Assembly: GCF_003403015.1 (NCBI RefSeq)
Contig: NZ_QURL01000002.1
Coordinates: 186,001 to 250,000 of the forward strand
Direction of reading: 5' to 3'
DNA: 64,000 nt
Source of the DNA: Fulvimarina endophytica
Lineage (GTDB): Bacteria; Pseudomonadota; Alphaproteobacteria; Rhizobiales; Rhizobiaceae
Positions 54,165 to 63,907 of this stretch are shown here, one piece after another. The translations under genes and the position numbers were made by a program. The notes under the pieces are model-generated. The model did not search any database. It saw only the letters and a list, made by a program, of their open reading frames with translations, and was not told the origin of the DNA. How positions within the stretch are numbered: the first letter of the stretch is position 1; the number at the start of each line of letters is the position of its first letter.

Positions 54165-54674
54165 ATGACCGCAACTCTTGCGCATAGCCCGGCCACCGAG
54201 ACCGAGACGACCGGCGATCTGAAGTCCCTCTACCTGGAAACCCTTCAGCTGGTCGAGCGCCTGCATCGCCGCCTTCTCGATGTGGTGAAGGACGAGTTCG
54301 AGCGTCAGGGCCGCACCGACATCAACGCCGTCCAGGCGCTGCTTCTCTTCAACATCGGCGATGCGACGCTGACGGCGGGCGAACTGCGCAGCCGCGGCTT
54401 CTATCTCGGCTCGAACGTGTCCTACAACCTGAAGAAGCTCGTCGACCTCGGCTTCATCAACCACCAGAAGTCCCGCGTCGATCGCCGCGCCGTGCGCATC
54501 TCGCTCACCGACAGCGGCCGGGAGATCGCGAGCGTCGTCGCCGAACTCTACGAGCGCCATATCGGCTCGATCGACAAGGTCGGCGGTCTCGACGAGCAGG
54601 AATTCTCCAAGATGAACAAGTCCCTCCAGCGCCTTGACCGGTTCTGGAACGACCAGATCGTCTATCGCCTTTAG
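54165..54674 (+). CDS. ldtR: MarR-family regulator LdtR
   Basis: 169 residues. Near-complete agreement in pattern with rhizobial LdtR: KSLYLETLQLVERLHRRLLDV, DINAVQALLLFNIGDATLTAGELRSRG, YLGSNVSYNLKKLVDLGFI (recognition helix) and the wing QKSRVDRRAVRISLT. LdtR was described in Liberibacter and Sinorhizobium as an activator/regulator of the L,D-transpeptidase gene next door and of osmotic stress tolerance. The same arrangement, regulator then ldtP, is seen here. Its start is supported by GTGGAG nine bases upstream. Confidence 0.94.
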   Translation: MTATLAHSPATETETTGDLKSLYLETLQLVERLHRRLLDVVKDEFERQGRTDINAVQALLLFNIGDATLTAGELRSRGFYLGSNVSYNLKKLVDLGFINHQKSRVDRRAVRISLTDSGREIASVVAELYERHIGSIDKVGGLDEQEFSKMNKSLQRLDRFWNDQIVYRL

Positions 54675-54997
54675 GCATCGGTTCGATACGCGTCCCCGGC
54701 ATTCCCCGAACGGCCCCCGCACATCATGGCGGGCGGCCGTTTCGCCGTGTCTGAACCGGTTCTTATGCGCCCGGTCATCCAATCGTTGCAGGGTCGCCGC
54801 AACCTTGACCGAACCGCAATCGCCGGCGCCCCGATCCTTCCTTTCGCCGCATTGCGCTGAATGATCCTCATATCAAACGACATGGTCGAACGACTGTGAG
54901 CGGGCGGGGCCCAGCACCTCCCGCCTGCGCCGTCGTGGCGGAGCCCGTTCCCGCCGCACCATGGCCAGAACCTGATCGAGACGAGGGGACCCGATCG
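54675..54997. other. Intergenic region between ldtR and ldtP
   Basis: 323 bases with no gene. A bulged hairpin near its start (54710-54740) may end ldtR transcripts. Further on, the dyad GTTGC...GCAAC (around 54793-54811) and an AT-rich patch ATGATCCTCATATCAAA (54860-54876) are candidate parts of the ldtP promoter. Confidence 0.5.
54710..54740 (+). terminator. Terminator-like hairpin after ldtR
   Basis: ACGGCCCCCGC pairs with GCGGGCGGCCGT with one bulged base, 8-nt loop, followed by TTTCG. It starts 36 bases past the stop codon. Weak T-tract. Confidence 0.4.
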
Positions 54998-56335
54998 ATG
55001 ACGATCAACCGCCGCAGCATCCATGGACGCTCCACCCGCCGCGGCTTCCTGTCCGGGGCGAGCGCCGCCTTCGGTCTCGGCTTCACCGGCCTTGCCCAGG
55101 CCCAGTCGACGCTGGACGGCCTGTTGAGGGCGCCGGCCCGGGGCAATTGGGACGACCAGTTCGACACACGCGGCTCCAGCGCCCGGCAGGTGTCCTCCTT
55201 CAGCCCGATCTTCTCCTCCCAGAGCCTCTATTCCACCCAGGCCGCGATCCAGTCCTACGAGCAGATCGCCGCGCAGGGCGGCTGGCCGAACGTTCCGGCG
55301 CGCTATACCCTGAAGCTCGGCGTGGTCTCGCCGGATGTGGAGCTCCTGCGCCAGCGGCTCGCGATCTCCGGCGACCTGTCGCCACAGGCGGCCCGGTCCC
55401 AGGCCTTCGACAGCTATGTGGACGCCGCCGTGAAGCGCTTCCAGGCGCGGCACGGCCTGCCCGCCGACGGCGTCGTGGGCGAGCACGCCTACAAGGCGCT
55501 GAACGTGCCGGCCGATCTGCGCCTGTTCCAGCTTCGCGCCAATGCCGCGCGCCTGCAGACGCAACTCGCCGAGGCCATGCCCGCCCGCTACGTGATGGTG
55601 AACATTCCAGCCGCCGCGATCGAGGCGGTGGAGAACGGCCAGGTGGTCCAGCGCCATACGGCCGTGGTCGGCAAGGTCGATCGCCAGACGCCGATCCTGA
55701 ATTCCCGGATCCAGAACCTCAACCTCAATCCCTACTGGCATGCGCCCGCCTCGATCGTGCGCAAGGACATCATTCCGCTGGTGCGCAAGGATCCGACCTA
55801 TCTCCAGCGCAACGGCATCCACATCTTCAACGGCAATCGCGAGGAGGTGCCGCCCCAGGCGATCGACTGGAATTCGGACGAGGCAGTGAACTATCTCTTC
55901 CGCCAGGACCCGGGCCCCAAGAGCGCCATGGCCTCGGTGAAGATCAACTTCCCGAACCCCCATGCGGTCTACATGCACGACACGCCCCAGCAGGGACTGT
56001 TCTCGGAGCTGATGCGCTTCGAGTCCTCCGGATGCGTCCGCGTCCAGAACGTTCGCGACCTCATCGTCTGGCTCGCACGGGACGAGCCGGGCTGGGATCG
56101 CCAGGCGATCGAGCGCGTCATTTCGGCGCGCACGCGCCAGGACATCGACCTGTCCAATCCGGTGCCCGTCTACTTCACCTATGTGACCGCATGGGCGACC
56201 GATCCGGCGGTCGTCCAGTTCCGGGACGACATCTACCACCGGGACGGCGCCGATCAGCTCGCCATGAGCGAGCTGACGACAACGGCCTATGCCGCCGGCC
56301 AGGAAAACCCCTATGCGCAGGGCGACGGCTTCTGA
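54998..56335 (+). CDS. ldtP: L,D-transpeptidase LdtP with peptidoglycan-binding domain
   Basis: 445 residues from ATG 54998. A twin-arginine-like leader (TRRGFLSGASAAFGLGF) ends near residue 36. A peptidoglycan-binding motif follows (AAVKRFQARHGLPADGVVGE), then the YkuD catalytic domain: ARYVMVNIPAAAIEA at the front, VYMHDTP and SSGCVRVQN with the catalytic Cys at about 346 and its His. This is the BcsE-free WXGxG-type transpeptidase that makes 3-3 crosslinks or anchors proteins to peptidoglycan. Adjacent to its presumed regulator LdtR. Confidence 0.93.
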   Translation: MTINRRSIHGRSTRRGFLSGASAAFGLGFTGLAQAQSTLDGLLRAPARGNWDDQFDTRGSSARQVSSFSPIFSSQSLYSTQAAIQSYEQIAAQGGWPNVPARYTLKLGVVSPDVELLRQRLAISGDLSPQAARSQAFDSYVDAAVKRFQARHGLPADGVVGEHAYKALNVPADLRLFQLRANAARLQTQLAEAMPARYVMVNIPAAAIEAVENGQVVQRHTAVVGKVDRQTPILNSRIQNLNLNPYWHAPASIVRKDIIPLVRKDPTYLQRNGIHIFNGNREEVPPQAIDWNSDEAVNYLFRQDPGPKSAMASVKINFPNPHAVYMHDTPQQGLFSELMRFESSGCVRVQNVRDLIVWLARDEPGWDRQAIERVISARTRQDIDLSNPVPVYFTYVTAWATDPAVVQFRDDIYHRDGADQLAMSELTTTAYAAGQENPYAQGDGF

Positions 56336-56648
56336 TTTCGGCCGGATCGGCGGGCGGGAAGCGTGCCGGTCGCGCGCGCTTCTGCCCCGCCGCGTGAAGA
56401 GTAGAGGTCGGCTGCGCCTCGGGCCGCGCGATCGCCGGAAGCCGGGCGCGGAGCGTGCGCGGTCGGCACGGCTGCCTTACGGGCGCAACCGGCTCTCTTC
56501 TTCGAACGGATAGAAACTTGTTATCCGGGAGGGTAGCGGGCCGCGTTGGAATTGCGGAACCCCCATGCTAGAGACCGCTGCGAACCGTATATCGAATGGC
56601 GGTCGCGCCATGAGATACCCGAAAACAGATCTGGGGAGCGAGATTGTC
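56336..56648. other. Intergenic region upstream of glyA
   Basis: 313 bases without a gene. It contains the inverted repeat CGGATA-N9-TATCCG (56507-56527) about 120 bp before the glyA ATG; the glyA promoter is probably near it. No glycine riboswitch is recognised. Confidence 0.5.
56507..56527. promoter_or_regulatory. Inverted repeat upstream of glyA
   Basis: CGGATA and TATCCG, separated by nine bases (with an AT-rich core), around a possible promoter. An operator is possible; unsupported otherwise. Confidence 0.3.
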
Positions 56649-57959
56649 ATGAGCGAAGCGGCAAACAGCCAGTCCAATACTTACGAAACGTTCTTCAATA
56701 CCCCGCTCGCCGAGCGCGATGCGGACGTGATGTCGGCGATCCGCAAGGAACTCGACCGCCAGAGCCACGAGATCGAACTCATCGCATCGGAGAACATCAC
56801 CTCCCGCGCCGTCATCGACGCGCAGGGCTCCGTGCTGACGAACAAGTATGCGGAAGGCTATCCGGGCCGTCGCTACTACGGCGGCTGCGACTATGTGGAC
56901 ATCGTCGAGGAACTGGCGATCGAGCGCGTCAAGAAGCTCTTCGATTGCAGCTTCGCCAATGTGCAGCCGAATTCGGGCAGCCAGGCGAACCAGTCCGTCT
57001 TCCTCGCTCTCATCAAGCCGGGCGACACCATTCTCGGCATGAGCCTCGATGCCGGCGGCCATCTCACCCATGGCGCCAAGCCTAACATGTCGGGCAAGTG
57101 GTTCAACGCCGTCCAGTACGGTCTCGATCTCGAAACCGGCCTCATCGACTACGATCAGGTGGAAGCGCTCGCCAAGGAGCATCAGCCCAAGCTGCTCATC
57201 GGCGGCGGTTCGGCCTATTCGCGTCAGGTCGATTTCAAGCGCATGCGCGAGATCGCCGACATGGTCGGCGCCTATTTCATGGTGGACATGGCCCATTTCG
57301 CGGGTCTCGTGGCGGCCGGCGTCCATCCCTCGCCGTTCCCCCATGCCCATGTGGCGACCTCGACCACGCACAAGACCCTGCGCGGCCCGCGCGGCGGCAT
57401 CGTGCTGACCAATGATGAGGACATCGCCAAGAAGATCAATTCGGCCGTCTTCCCGGGTCTGCAGGGCGGTCCGCTGATGCACGTGATCGCCGGCAAGGCC
57501 GTCGCCTTCGGCGAGGCGCTGACGCCCGAGTTCAAGTCCTATCAGCGCTCGGTCTGCGAGAACGCCAAGGTTCTGGCCGAAACGCTGCGCGCCGGCGGCT
57601 GCGACATCGTCTCGGGCGGCACGGACACCCATCTGATGCTCGTCGACCTGCGTCCGATGGACCTGACCGGCAAGGCCTCGGAGAAGTCGCTCGGCCGCGC
57701 CAATATCACCTGCAACAAGAACGGCGTCCCGAACGATCCGCAGAAGCCGGCGATCACCTCCGGCATTCGCCTCGGCACCCCGGCCGCGACGACCCGCGGC
57801 TTCGGCACCGCCGAGTTCCGCGAGGTCGGCAATCTCATCGTCGAGGTGCTCGAAGGCCTGCGCAAGTCGAACTCCGACGAGAACGATGCGGCCGAGGCGG
57901 CGGTGAAGGAAAAGGTCATCGCCCTCACCGAGCGGTTCCCGATCTACCAGAACATGTAA
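56649..57959 (+). CDS. glyA: Serine hydroxymethyltransferase
   Basis: 436 residues from ATG 56649; GGGAG lies eleven bases ahead. PLP enzyme that converts serine and tetrahydrofolate to glycine and methylene-tetrahydrofolate. The PLP lysine is in [13 protein letters not shown] (K at about 242). [15 protein letters not shown] and GGHLTHG are further family motifs. A strong terminator-like hairpin follows at 58007, before nrdR. Confidence 0.97.
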   Translation: MSEAANSQSNTYETFFNTPLAERDADVMSAIRKELDRQSHEIELIASENITSRAVIDAQGSVLTNKYAEGYPGRRYYGGCDYVDIVEELAIERVKKLFDCSFANVQPNSGSQANQSVFLALIKPGDTILGMSLDAGGHLTHGAKPNMSGKWFNAVQYGLDLETGLIDYDQVEALAKEHQPKLLIGGGSAYSRQVDFKRMREIADMVGAYFMVDMAHFAGLVAAGVHPSPFPHAHVATSTTHKTLRGPRGGIVLTNDEDIAKKINSAVFPGLQGGPLMHVIAGKAVAFGEALTPEFKSYQRSVCENAKVLAETLRAGGCDIVSGGTDTHLMLVDLRPMDLTGKASEKSLGRANITCNKNGVPNDPQKPAITSGIRLGTPAATTRGFGTAEFREVGNLIVEVLEGLRKSNSDENDAAEAAVKEKVIALTERFPIYQNM

Positions 57960-58006
57960 TCGCGGACCGGCGGCTTGCCGTCGCCACCCGATCTGACGCA
58001 TGACAC

Positions 58007-58046
58007 GAACCGCCGGCTTCCTCGCAGAAGCCGGCGGTTCCGTTTT
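58007..58046 (+). terminator. Strong hairpin between glyA and nrdR
   Basis: Perfect 14-bp stem GAACCGCCGGCTTC / GAAGCCGGCGGTTC, 6-nt loop, then CGTTTTG. It starts 48 bases after glyA and ends 19 bases before the nrdR start codon, so it must influence the whole nrdR-rib operon if there is no promoter within. Confidence 0.85.
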
Positions 58047-58065
58047 GAAAAGCTGCGGTGAAGCC

Positions 58066-58554
58066 ATGCGGTGTCCCTATTGCGGATCGCAAGACAGCCA
58101 AGTTCGCGACTCCCGCCCCGCCGAGGACGGAGCGGCGGTGCGCCGACGCCGGGTCTGTCCCGATTGCAACGGCCGCTTCACCACCTTCGAGCGGGTGCAG
58201 CTGCGCGAACTCAACGTCCTGAAGAAGTCGGGCCGCCGCGTGCCCTTCGACCGCGACAAGCTCGCGCGCTCCGTCGAGGTCGCCATGCGCAAGCGTCCGG
58301 TGGAGCACGACCGGGTCGAGCGCCTGATCACCGGTCTCGTGCGCCAGCTCGAACAATCCGGCGAACAGGACATTTCCTCCGATACGATCGGCGAGATGGT
58401 GATGGATGCGCTGAAGGGTCTCGACGACGTCGCCTTCGTGCGCTTCGCCTCGGTCTATCGCGACTTCCACGAGGCCAAGGATTTCGGCGATCTCATCGAG
58501 GAGCTGAAGACGCGCGAACGCGCCGGCGAGACCGGCGAGCCGGGGGAGGCATGA
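58066..58554 (+). CDS. nrdR: Transcriptional repressor NrdR
   Basis: 162 residues from ATG 58066. [13 protein letters not shown] and [19 protein letters not shown] form the zinc ribbon that binds NrdR boxes; [18 protein letters not shown] starts the ATP-cone that senses ATP and dATP. It represses ribonucleotide reductase genes. The ribD start lies within its stop (ATGATG/TGA overlap), coupling them. In alphaproteobacteria nrdR between glyA and ribD is standard. Confidence 0.97.
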   Translation: MRCPYCGSQDSQVRDSRPAEDGAAVRRRRVCPDCNGRFTTFERVQLRELNVLKKSGRRVPFDRDKLARSVEVAMRKRPVEHDRVERLITGLVRQLEQSGEQDISSDTIGEMVMDALKGLDDVAFVRFASVYRDFHEAKDFGDLIEELKTRERAGETGEPGEA

Positions 58555-59732
58555 TGGCGGATCGTACGGGGACTTCCGATACGCAGATTTCGGCCGGAGA
58601 CGGTCCGGACATGGCCTTCGATCCGCCGCGGCCCGGCGACGAGCGGTTCATGGCCGCAGCGATCCGGCTCGCCTTCCGCCATTCCGGCCAGACGGGCACG
58701 AACCCCTCCGTCGCGACCCTTCTCGTGCGCGACGACGGCGCGGGGCCGCGCATCGTCGGGCGCGGCATCACCGCGCTCGGCGGAAGACCACATGCGGAAG
58801 CGGCTGCGCTCGGCGAGGCGGGGGACCTTGCGCGCGGTGCGACCGCCTATGTCACGCTGGAGCCCTGCGCCCATCACGGCCGCACCCCGCCTTGCGCGAC
58901 CGCGCTCGTCTCCGCCGGCATCGCCCGGGTCGTCTCGGCCGCTGCCGATCCCGATCCGCGCGTCGACGGCAAAGGCCACCGCATCCTTCTGTCCGGCGGA
59001 TTGTCCGTGACGCGGGGCGTGCTGCGCGCCGACGCCTCCTCCGATCTGTCGCCCTATCTGACGCGCCATGCCCTCGGCAGGCCGCAGATCACCCTGAAGA
59101 CCGCCATCTCGGCCGATGGCCGGATCGGCCGGGAGGGGAGCGGGCAGGTCTTCATCACAGGCAAGATCGCCAACGGGCAGACCCATCTGGTCCGCTCGCG
59201 TCACGACGCGATCCTGGTGGGCATCGGCACAGTGAAGGAGGACGATCCGGGCCTCGACTGCCGTCTTCCCGGCCTCAGTGACCGCTCGCCGCGCCGGATC
59301 GTGATCGACCCCGACCTCACGATCGATCCCGATATGCAACTGGTGCGAACGGCGCGACGCACGCCCCTCATCCTCGTCGCCAAGGGCAGCGCCGAGCCGG
59401 ACAAGCGCCGGGCGCTCATCGAAGCGGGCGTCGAGTTCGTCGCCTGCGACACGGTTCCGGGAAGCAACCGGGTGGCGCTGCCCGAACTTCTCGAGGACCT
59501 TGGTGCTATGGGTCTCCAGAACATCCTCGTCGAAGGGGGCGCGGCGGTCGCTGCGAGCTTCATCGAGGCCGATCTCGTCGACCGTCTCATCCTCGTTCGC
59601 GGCGAAATCGAGATCGGCGAGGGCGGGATCGCCGCGCCGATCGCACTCGACGAGGCCAAGCGGCGCTTCCGGCAGACGGACCGTCTGAGTCTGGGCACCG
59701 ATCTCTGGTTCGAATTCGAAAGGCGGGCCTGA
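58551..59732 (+). CDS. ribD: Bifunctional riboflavin biosynthesis protein RibD (deaminase/reductase)
   Basis: 393 residues. The deaminase N-domain carries HAEAAAL and [13 protein letters not shown] (zinc ligands and catalytic Glu); the reductase C-domain has [28 protein letters not shown], and [22 protein letters not shown]. Two ATGs in tandem at the start, either usable. It makes 5-amino-6-ribitylamino-uracil phosphate. Coupled to nrdR by overlap, and 3 bp before ribE. Confidence 0.96.
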   Translation: MMADRTGTSDTQISAGDGPDMAFDPPRPGDERFMAAAIRLAFRHSGQTGTNPSVATLLVRDDGAGPRIVGRGITALGGRPHAEAAALGEAGDLARGATAYVTLEPCAHHGRTPPCATALVSAGIARVVSAAADPDPRVDGKGHRILLSGGLSVTRGVLRADASSDLSPYLTRHALGRPQITLKTAISADGRIGREGSGQVFITGKIANGQTHLVRSRHDAILVGIGTVKEDDPGLDCRLPGLSDRSPRRIVIDPDLTIDPDMQLVRTARRTPLILVAKGSAEPDKRRALIEAGVEFVACDTVPGSNRVALPELLEDLGAMGLQNILVEGGAAVAASFIEADLVDRLILVRGEIEIGEGGIAAPIALDEAKRRFRQTDRLSLGTDLWFEFERRA

Positions 59733-59735
59733 CCC

Positions 59736-60341
59736 ATGTTCACCGGCATTGTCACCGATATCGGCCGCATCGCATCGGTCGAAACCCTGGAAAAGGGACG
59801 GCGCTTCCGTGTCGAGACCGCATACGATCCGGCCTCGATCGACCTCGGCGCCTCGATCGCCTGTTCCGGCATCTGCCTGACGGTCACGGCGCTTCCCGAG
59901 GACGGCTCGAACGCGCGCTGGTTCGAGGTCGAGGCCTGGGAGGAGGCCTTGCGCCTCTCGACCGCCGGCGACTGGAGCGAGGGGACGCGGATCAATCTCG
60001 AACGGTCCCTGAAGCTCGGCGACGAACTCGGCGGCCATCTCGTCTCGGGCCATGTGGACGGCAGGGCCCATATCGTCGCGATCGAGGAAGAGGGCGAGGC
60101 CGTCCGGTTCCGCATCCGGGCTGGCGAGGGCGAGAAGCGCTTCGTCGCCCAGAAGGGTTCGATCTGCCTCGACGGCACCTCGCTCACCGTCAATTCGGTC
60201 TCGGACGACGTGTTCGACGTGCTGCTCATCCGCCATTCCCTCGCCGTGACGACCTGGCAGGACCGGCGCGTCGGCGATGCGGTCAATCTCGAAGTCGACC
60301 AGATCGCGCGATATGCCGAGCGTCTGTTCCAGAAAGGCTGA
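59736..60341 (+). CDS. ribE: Riboflavin synthase alpha subunit
   Basis: 201 residues. It opens with the invariant [10 protein letters not shown], has [11 protein letters not shown] (Cys/Thr of the active site) in the first lumazine barrel, and [16 protein letters not shown] plus [10 protein letters not shown] in the second. It converts two lumazines to riboflavin and the pyrimidine. The end leads to an 89-bp gap before ribH, with no FMN riboswitch seen. Confidence 0.97.
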   Translation: MFTGIVTDIGRIASVETLEKGRRFRVETAYDPASIDLGASIACSGICLTVTALPEDGSNARWFEVEAWEEALRLSTAGDWSEGTRINLERSLKLGDELGGHLVSGHVDGRAHIVAIEEEGEAVRFRIRAGEGEKRFVAQKGSICLDGTSLTVNSVSDDVFDVLLIRHSLAVTTWQDRRVGDAVNLEVDQIARYAERLFQKG

Positions 60342-60430
60342 CGAGAGCCCCGCTTCCTGCCTGCGAACGGTTGCCTGAAACGCGCGAGCGGCGTATCTCG
60401 GCGGCCAGGATTTCCCCGAAAGGACAGACC

Positions 60431-60880
60431 ATGGCCGCCAATCTTCACGTGCTGATCGTCGAGGCGCGCTTCTACGACGAGATTGCCGACCACCTCCTCG
60501 CCGGCGCCAAGGCCGAACTCGATGCGAGCGAGGTCACCTACGACGTCGTGACCGTGCCGGGCGCCCTCGAGGCCCCCGCCGCCATCGCCTATGCGCTTTC
60601 CGGGGCCGATGCGGACGGTACCGAATATGACGGCTTCGTCGTGCTCGGCTGCGTGATCCGCGGCGAGACCTATCACTTCGAGATCGTCGCCAACGAATCC
60701 GCGCGCGGGCTGATGAACCTTTCGCTCGACGGCTCCGTCGCCATCGGCAACGGCATTCTCACGGTCGAGAACGAGGAGCAGGCGCTGGAGCGGGCCGATC
60801 CCAAGCGCAAGGACAAGGGCGGCGGAGCCGCGCGCACCGTTCTCGAGATGATCGCCCTGCGCGATCGCTTCGGAGCCTGA
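60431..60880 (+). CDS. ribH: 6,7-dimethyl-8-ribityllumazine synthase
   Basis: 149 residues from ATG 60431; AAAGGAC lies upstream. [40 protein letters not shown] (catalytic His) and [18 protein letters not shown] are standard RibH. It feeds RibE. Four bases before nusB. Confidence 0.96.
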   Translation: MAANLHVLIVEARFYDEIADHLLAGAKAELDASEVTYDVVTVPGALEAPAAIAYALSGADADGTEYDGFVVLGCVIRGETYHFEIVANESARGLMNLSLDGSVAIGNGILTVENEEQALERADPKRKDKGGGAARTVLEMIALRDRFGA

Positions 60881-60884
60881 TCCG

Positions 60885-61376
60885 ATGGCGGAGATCAGGG
60901 ATAGGGCCTTCCGGCCGGCCAACAAGCGCGGCGTGGCGCGGCTCGCCGCCGTTCAGGCGCTCTATCAGATGGATATCGCGGGCACGCCGCTGGTCGAGAC
61001 GGTGGCCGAATACGAGACCTTCCGCATGGGGCGGGAGATCGATGGCGAGACCTATCGCGACGCCGATGCCGCCTGGTTCCGCGACATCGTGTCCGGCGTC
61101 GTGCGCAAGCAGAAGCTGATCGATCCGGTGATCCATGCCAGCCTTCCGCCCGGCTGGCCCCTGTCGCGCCTCGATTCCACCCTGCGCGCCATCCTCCGGG
61201 CCGGTGTCTACGAGATCGAGACGCGCAACGACGTGCCGGTCGCCGTCATCGTCTCCGAATATGTCGACGTGGCGAAGGCCTTCTACGAGGACGAGGAGCC
61301 CAAGCTCGTCAACGCGCTCCTCGACCGGGTCGCGCGCGAGACGCGCCCCGAGGGACGCCCGGCGGAGCGGAAGTGA
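60885..61376 (+). CDS. nusB: Transcription antitermination factor NusB
   Basis: 163 residues, all-helical. [19 protein letters not shown] at the N-terminus and the C-terminal [27 protein letters not shown] are typical. NusB with NusE binds boxA in rRNA leaders and helps antitermination. nusB after ribH is a widespread arrangement. The start of the MFS gene overlaps its stop (GTGA). Confidence 0.95.
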   Translation: MAEIRDRAFRPANKRGVARLAAVQALYQMDIAGTPLVETVAEYETFRMGREIDGETYRDADAAWFRDIVSGVVRKQKLIDPVIHASLPPGWPLSRLDSTLRAILRAGVYEIETRNDVPVAVIVSEYVDVAKAFYEDEEPKLVNALLDRVARETRPEGRPAERK

Positions 61377-62608
61377 CCTCTACGGCCGGCGAGACGGTCG
61401 CGCTTCGCGCAGCCCGCCTCAATGCCGTGATCCTCGCCTGCGCCCAGGCGATCTGCGGGGCGGCCGCGCCCGTCGCCATCTCCACCGGCGGTCTCGCCGG
61501 AACCTGGCTTCTGGCCGACGACAAGTCCCTCGCGACCCTCCCCGTCACCGCCTACAATGTCGGGGTCGCCCTCGGCGCCCTGCCGGCGGCCGCGCTGATG
61601 CGGTGGATCGGGCGTCGATACGGCTTCATGACCGGTGCGCTCGTGATGGGTCTCGGCGCGCTGATCGGCGCTGCCGGGCTCGGCCAGCAGAGCTTCTGGA
61701 TCTTCGCGCTCGCCCTTCTCTGCCTCGGCCTCAGCGGCGCCTTCGTCCAGCAATATCGCTTCGCCGCCAGCGATGCGGCCCCGCCCGCCTACCAGTCGAC
61801 CGCCATCTCGATCGTCCTCGTCGGCGGCATCGGGGCTGCGATCGTCGGGCCGCAGACCGTCCGCTACACCTCCGAACTCTTTCTGCCGACCCAGTTCGCC
61901 GGCTCCTTCCTGACGCTCGCCGTCCTCGCGCTTCTCGGCGTCTTCGTCCTCAGCCTCCTGAAGATGCCGAAACCGGTGACGCAGGCCGGGCGGGCGACCG
62001 GTGAAACGCGTGATACCGGCCGGCCGCTCATCCGCATCGTCACCCAGCGCAGGTTCCTCACCGCTCTCGTCTGCGACGTCGGAAGCTTCGCCTTGATGAG
62101 CTTCGTGATGACCGGCGCACCGCTCGCCATCGTCGGCTGCGGCTTCGATCAGGACGTCTCGGTGCTCGGCATCCAGTGGCACGTGCTCGCGATGTTCGGG
62201 CCGAGCCTCGTCACCGGCCGCCTGATCGCGCGTTTCGGGGCCGAGAGGATCGTCGGAACCGGGCTGATCCTGACGGCCGCGAGCGCGCTCGTCTTCCTCG
62301 GCGGGATCGAGATCTGGAATTTCTGGCTGGGCCTCGTTCTCCTCGGCCTTGGCTGGAATTTCGGCTTCATCGGCGCGACCGCGATGGTGGCGAGCGTCTA
62401 CACGCCGCAGGAGCGGGCGAAGACGCAAGGATTCCACGACTTCGTGCTGTTCTCGCTGGTCGCCCTCGCATCCTTCCTGTCGGGGAAGGTCTATGTCGGA
62501 GCCGGTTGGGACGTGATGAACTGGGTGGTCCTGCCCGTCGTCGCCGTCTGCCTCGCAGCGCTTCTCCTGGAAGCCGGGCCATGGGCGCGCTCGAAAACCG
62601 CCATCTGA
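61373..62608 (+). CDS. Major facilitator superfamily transporter
   Basis: 411 residues with a GTG start overlapping the nusB stop. Twelve membrane helices; [20 protein letters not shown] is the A-loop between helices 2 and 3, and [21 protein letters not shown] lies in helix 10-11. Charged residues are few, so a hydrophobic or small-molecule substrate is likely; YbfB/CynX-like resemblance is only general. The MFS after nusB is common in rhizobia. Confidence 0.9.
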   Translation: MTSTAGETVALRAARLNAVILACAQAICGAAAPVAISTGGLAGTWLLADDKSLATLPVTAYNVGVALGALPAAALMRWIGRRYGFMTGALVMGLGALIGAAGLGQQSFWIFALALLCLGLSGAFVQQYRFAASDAAPPAYQSTAISIVLVGGIGAAIVGPQTVRYTSELFLPTQFAGSFLTLAVLALLGVFVLSLLKMPKPVTQAGRATGETRDTGRPLIRIVTQRRFLTALVCDVGSFALMSFVMTGAPLAIVGCGFDQDVSVLGIQWHVLAMFGPSLVTGRLIARFGAERIVGTGLILTAASALVFLGGIEIWNFWLGLVLLGLGWNFGFIGATAMVASVYTPQERAKTQGFHDFVLFSLVALASFLSGKVYVGAGWDVMNWVVLPVVAVCLAALLLEAGPWARSKTAI

Positions 62609-62723
62609 CGATCGCGGCATGAGGGGTGAGGGGCGGTGCTGCCGCAGCGCCCTCCTGATCGGCTCCGGCCCGATCGGTTCCGGCTCGTCCCGGGCCCCGG
62701 TTGGGGCGCCGGGTCCCCGTCCG

Positions 62724-63182
62724 TCAGCGCGGGCCGCCGCTTACCGTGTCGCCGAGGATCTGGCTGAGGAAGGTCGCATCCTTGCCGCCGGTCGGCGTCG
62801 TGCGGGAAATGAAGTCGAAGACCCGTCCGTCCTGCAGGCCGTAATTGGCGATGCGCGAGACGCGGTTCTCGTTGTTGAAGTAGACCGCGAGGACGCGCTG
62901 GTCGGTCACGCGCGGGGTCAGGAAGGCGACGGGCCGCGAGCGCGTCTGGGAAATGTAGTAGTAGGTCTCCTCCGCATCGAAGGTCGCCTTGGTGGAGGGG
63001 GAGCCGAGGGCGAGTTCCACCTGTTCGCGGCTGGAGCCCGGCGGCACGAGCTGAAGCGTCTGCTCGTCCATGACGTAACCGGCGCTCAGCACCTCTCCGG
63101 TGGAGCAGCCGGCGGATGCGCCGAGAATGGCGGCAAGAGCTGCGACGGCGGCCGCACGGCGCGCCTTTGTGCTGGGGATCAC
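62724..63182 (-). CDS. bamE: Outer membrane protein assembly factor BamE (SmpA/OmlA lipoprotein)
   Basis: 152 residues. Lipoprotein signal: KARRAAAVAALAAILGASAGC, with the acylated Cys at about 26. The BamE core is RPVAFLTPRVTDQRVLAVYF and PPGSSREQVELALGSPSTKA (the G-x-x-x-x-x-V-x-x-x-L-G-x-P pattern). It belongs to the beta-barrel assembly machine at the outer membrane. Convergent with the MFS gene, divergent from the bc1 chaperone gene. Confidence 0.93.
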   Translation of the reverse strand: MIPSTKARRAAAVAALAAILGASAGCSTGEVLSAGYVMDEQTLQLVPPGSSREQVELALGSPSTKATFDAEETYYYISQTRSRPVAFLTPRVTDQRVLAVYFNNENRVSRIANYGLQDGRVFDFISRTTPTGGKDATFLSQILGDTVSGGPR

Positions 63183-63367
63183 GTTTTTCTGTCTCCGTTC
63201 GAAGCGTCGGACCGAGGATCGAGGGCGTCACCCCTTCGTTGCGGCGGCCCCCGAAAGTCGGCCGCGCACATCGCAACGATCCGTAAATCAGACCTTCCCG
63301 CGTTGCAATCGTCGAAGCCCTATGGCACCGCCAGACACCATAGACGAGTTTTCGATCGGACGAACGC

Positions 63368-63907
63368 ATGTTCTCCCAATGGCGCGAGCGGCGGCGCCAC
63401 AACCGCCGCATCATCGACGAGCTCTACGCGGCGATCGTCGGGCGGGCCCGGCGCCCCGTCCTCTTCGAGGCGTGCGGCATTCCCGATACCGTGATGGGAA
63501 GGTTCGAGGCCCTGTCGCTCCAGATGTTCCTGTTCCTGCGGCGCTGCCGGGGCAGCGAGGCCCTGAAACCCGTCGCCCAGGACGTGGTCGACCGGTTCAT
63601 CGCCGACATGGACGACACCCTGCGCCAGATCGGCATCGGCGATCAGTCCGTGCCCAAGCGCATGCGCAAGCTTGCCGGCCAGTTCTACGAACGCGTCGAC
63701 GCCTACGACAAGGCGTTTGCGAGCGAGGATGCGCCTGCGGCCATCGCTCGCGCCTTTCCCGGCCGCGCCCTCCAGGCGGATGCGGACGCGGATGGTGAGG
63801 AGGCGCGGATGCTCGCCCGCGAGGCGATCGCCGAGGACGAGAGGCTCGCCGGCATCTCCCCGGACGCGATTCTCATAGGCCAACTCGAAAGGGAGACCCA
63901 GCCGTGA
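63368..63907 (+). CDS. Ubiquinol-cytochrome c chaperone (CBP3 family)
   Basis: 179 residues. RIIDELYAAIVGRARRPVLFEACGIPDTVMGRFEALSLQMFLFL and DVVDRFIADMDDTLRQIGIGDQSVPKRMRKLAGQFYERVDAY are the family's helical pattern. CBP3-like proteins assist assembly of the bc1 complex. Its last bases overlap the YceD start (GTGA). The gene implies a bc1 complex with c-type cytochrome in this organism. Confidence 0.92.
   Translation: MFSQWRERRRHNRRIIDELYAAIVGRARRPVLFEACGIPDTVMGRFEALSLQMFLFLRRCRGSEALKPVAQDVVDRFIADMDDTLRQIGIGDQSVPKRMRKLAGQFYERVDAYDKAFASEDAPAAIARAFPGRALQADADADGEEARMLAREAIAEDERLAGISPDAILIGQLERETQP

Noticed and set aside
60342..60430. FMN riboswitch between ribE and ribH
   Set aside because: The 89-bp gap lacks the conserved RFN element stems and sequence.
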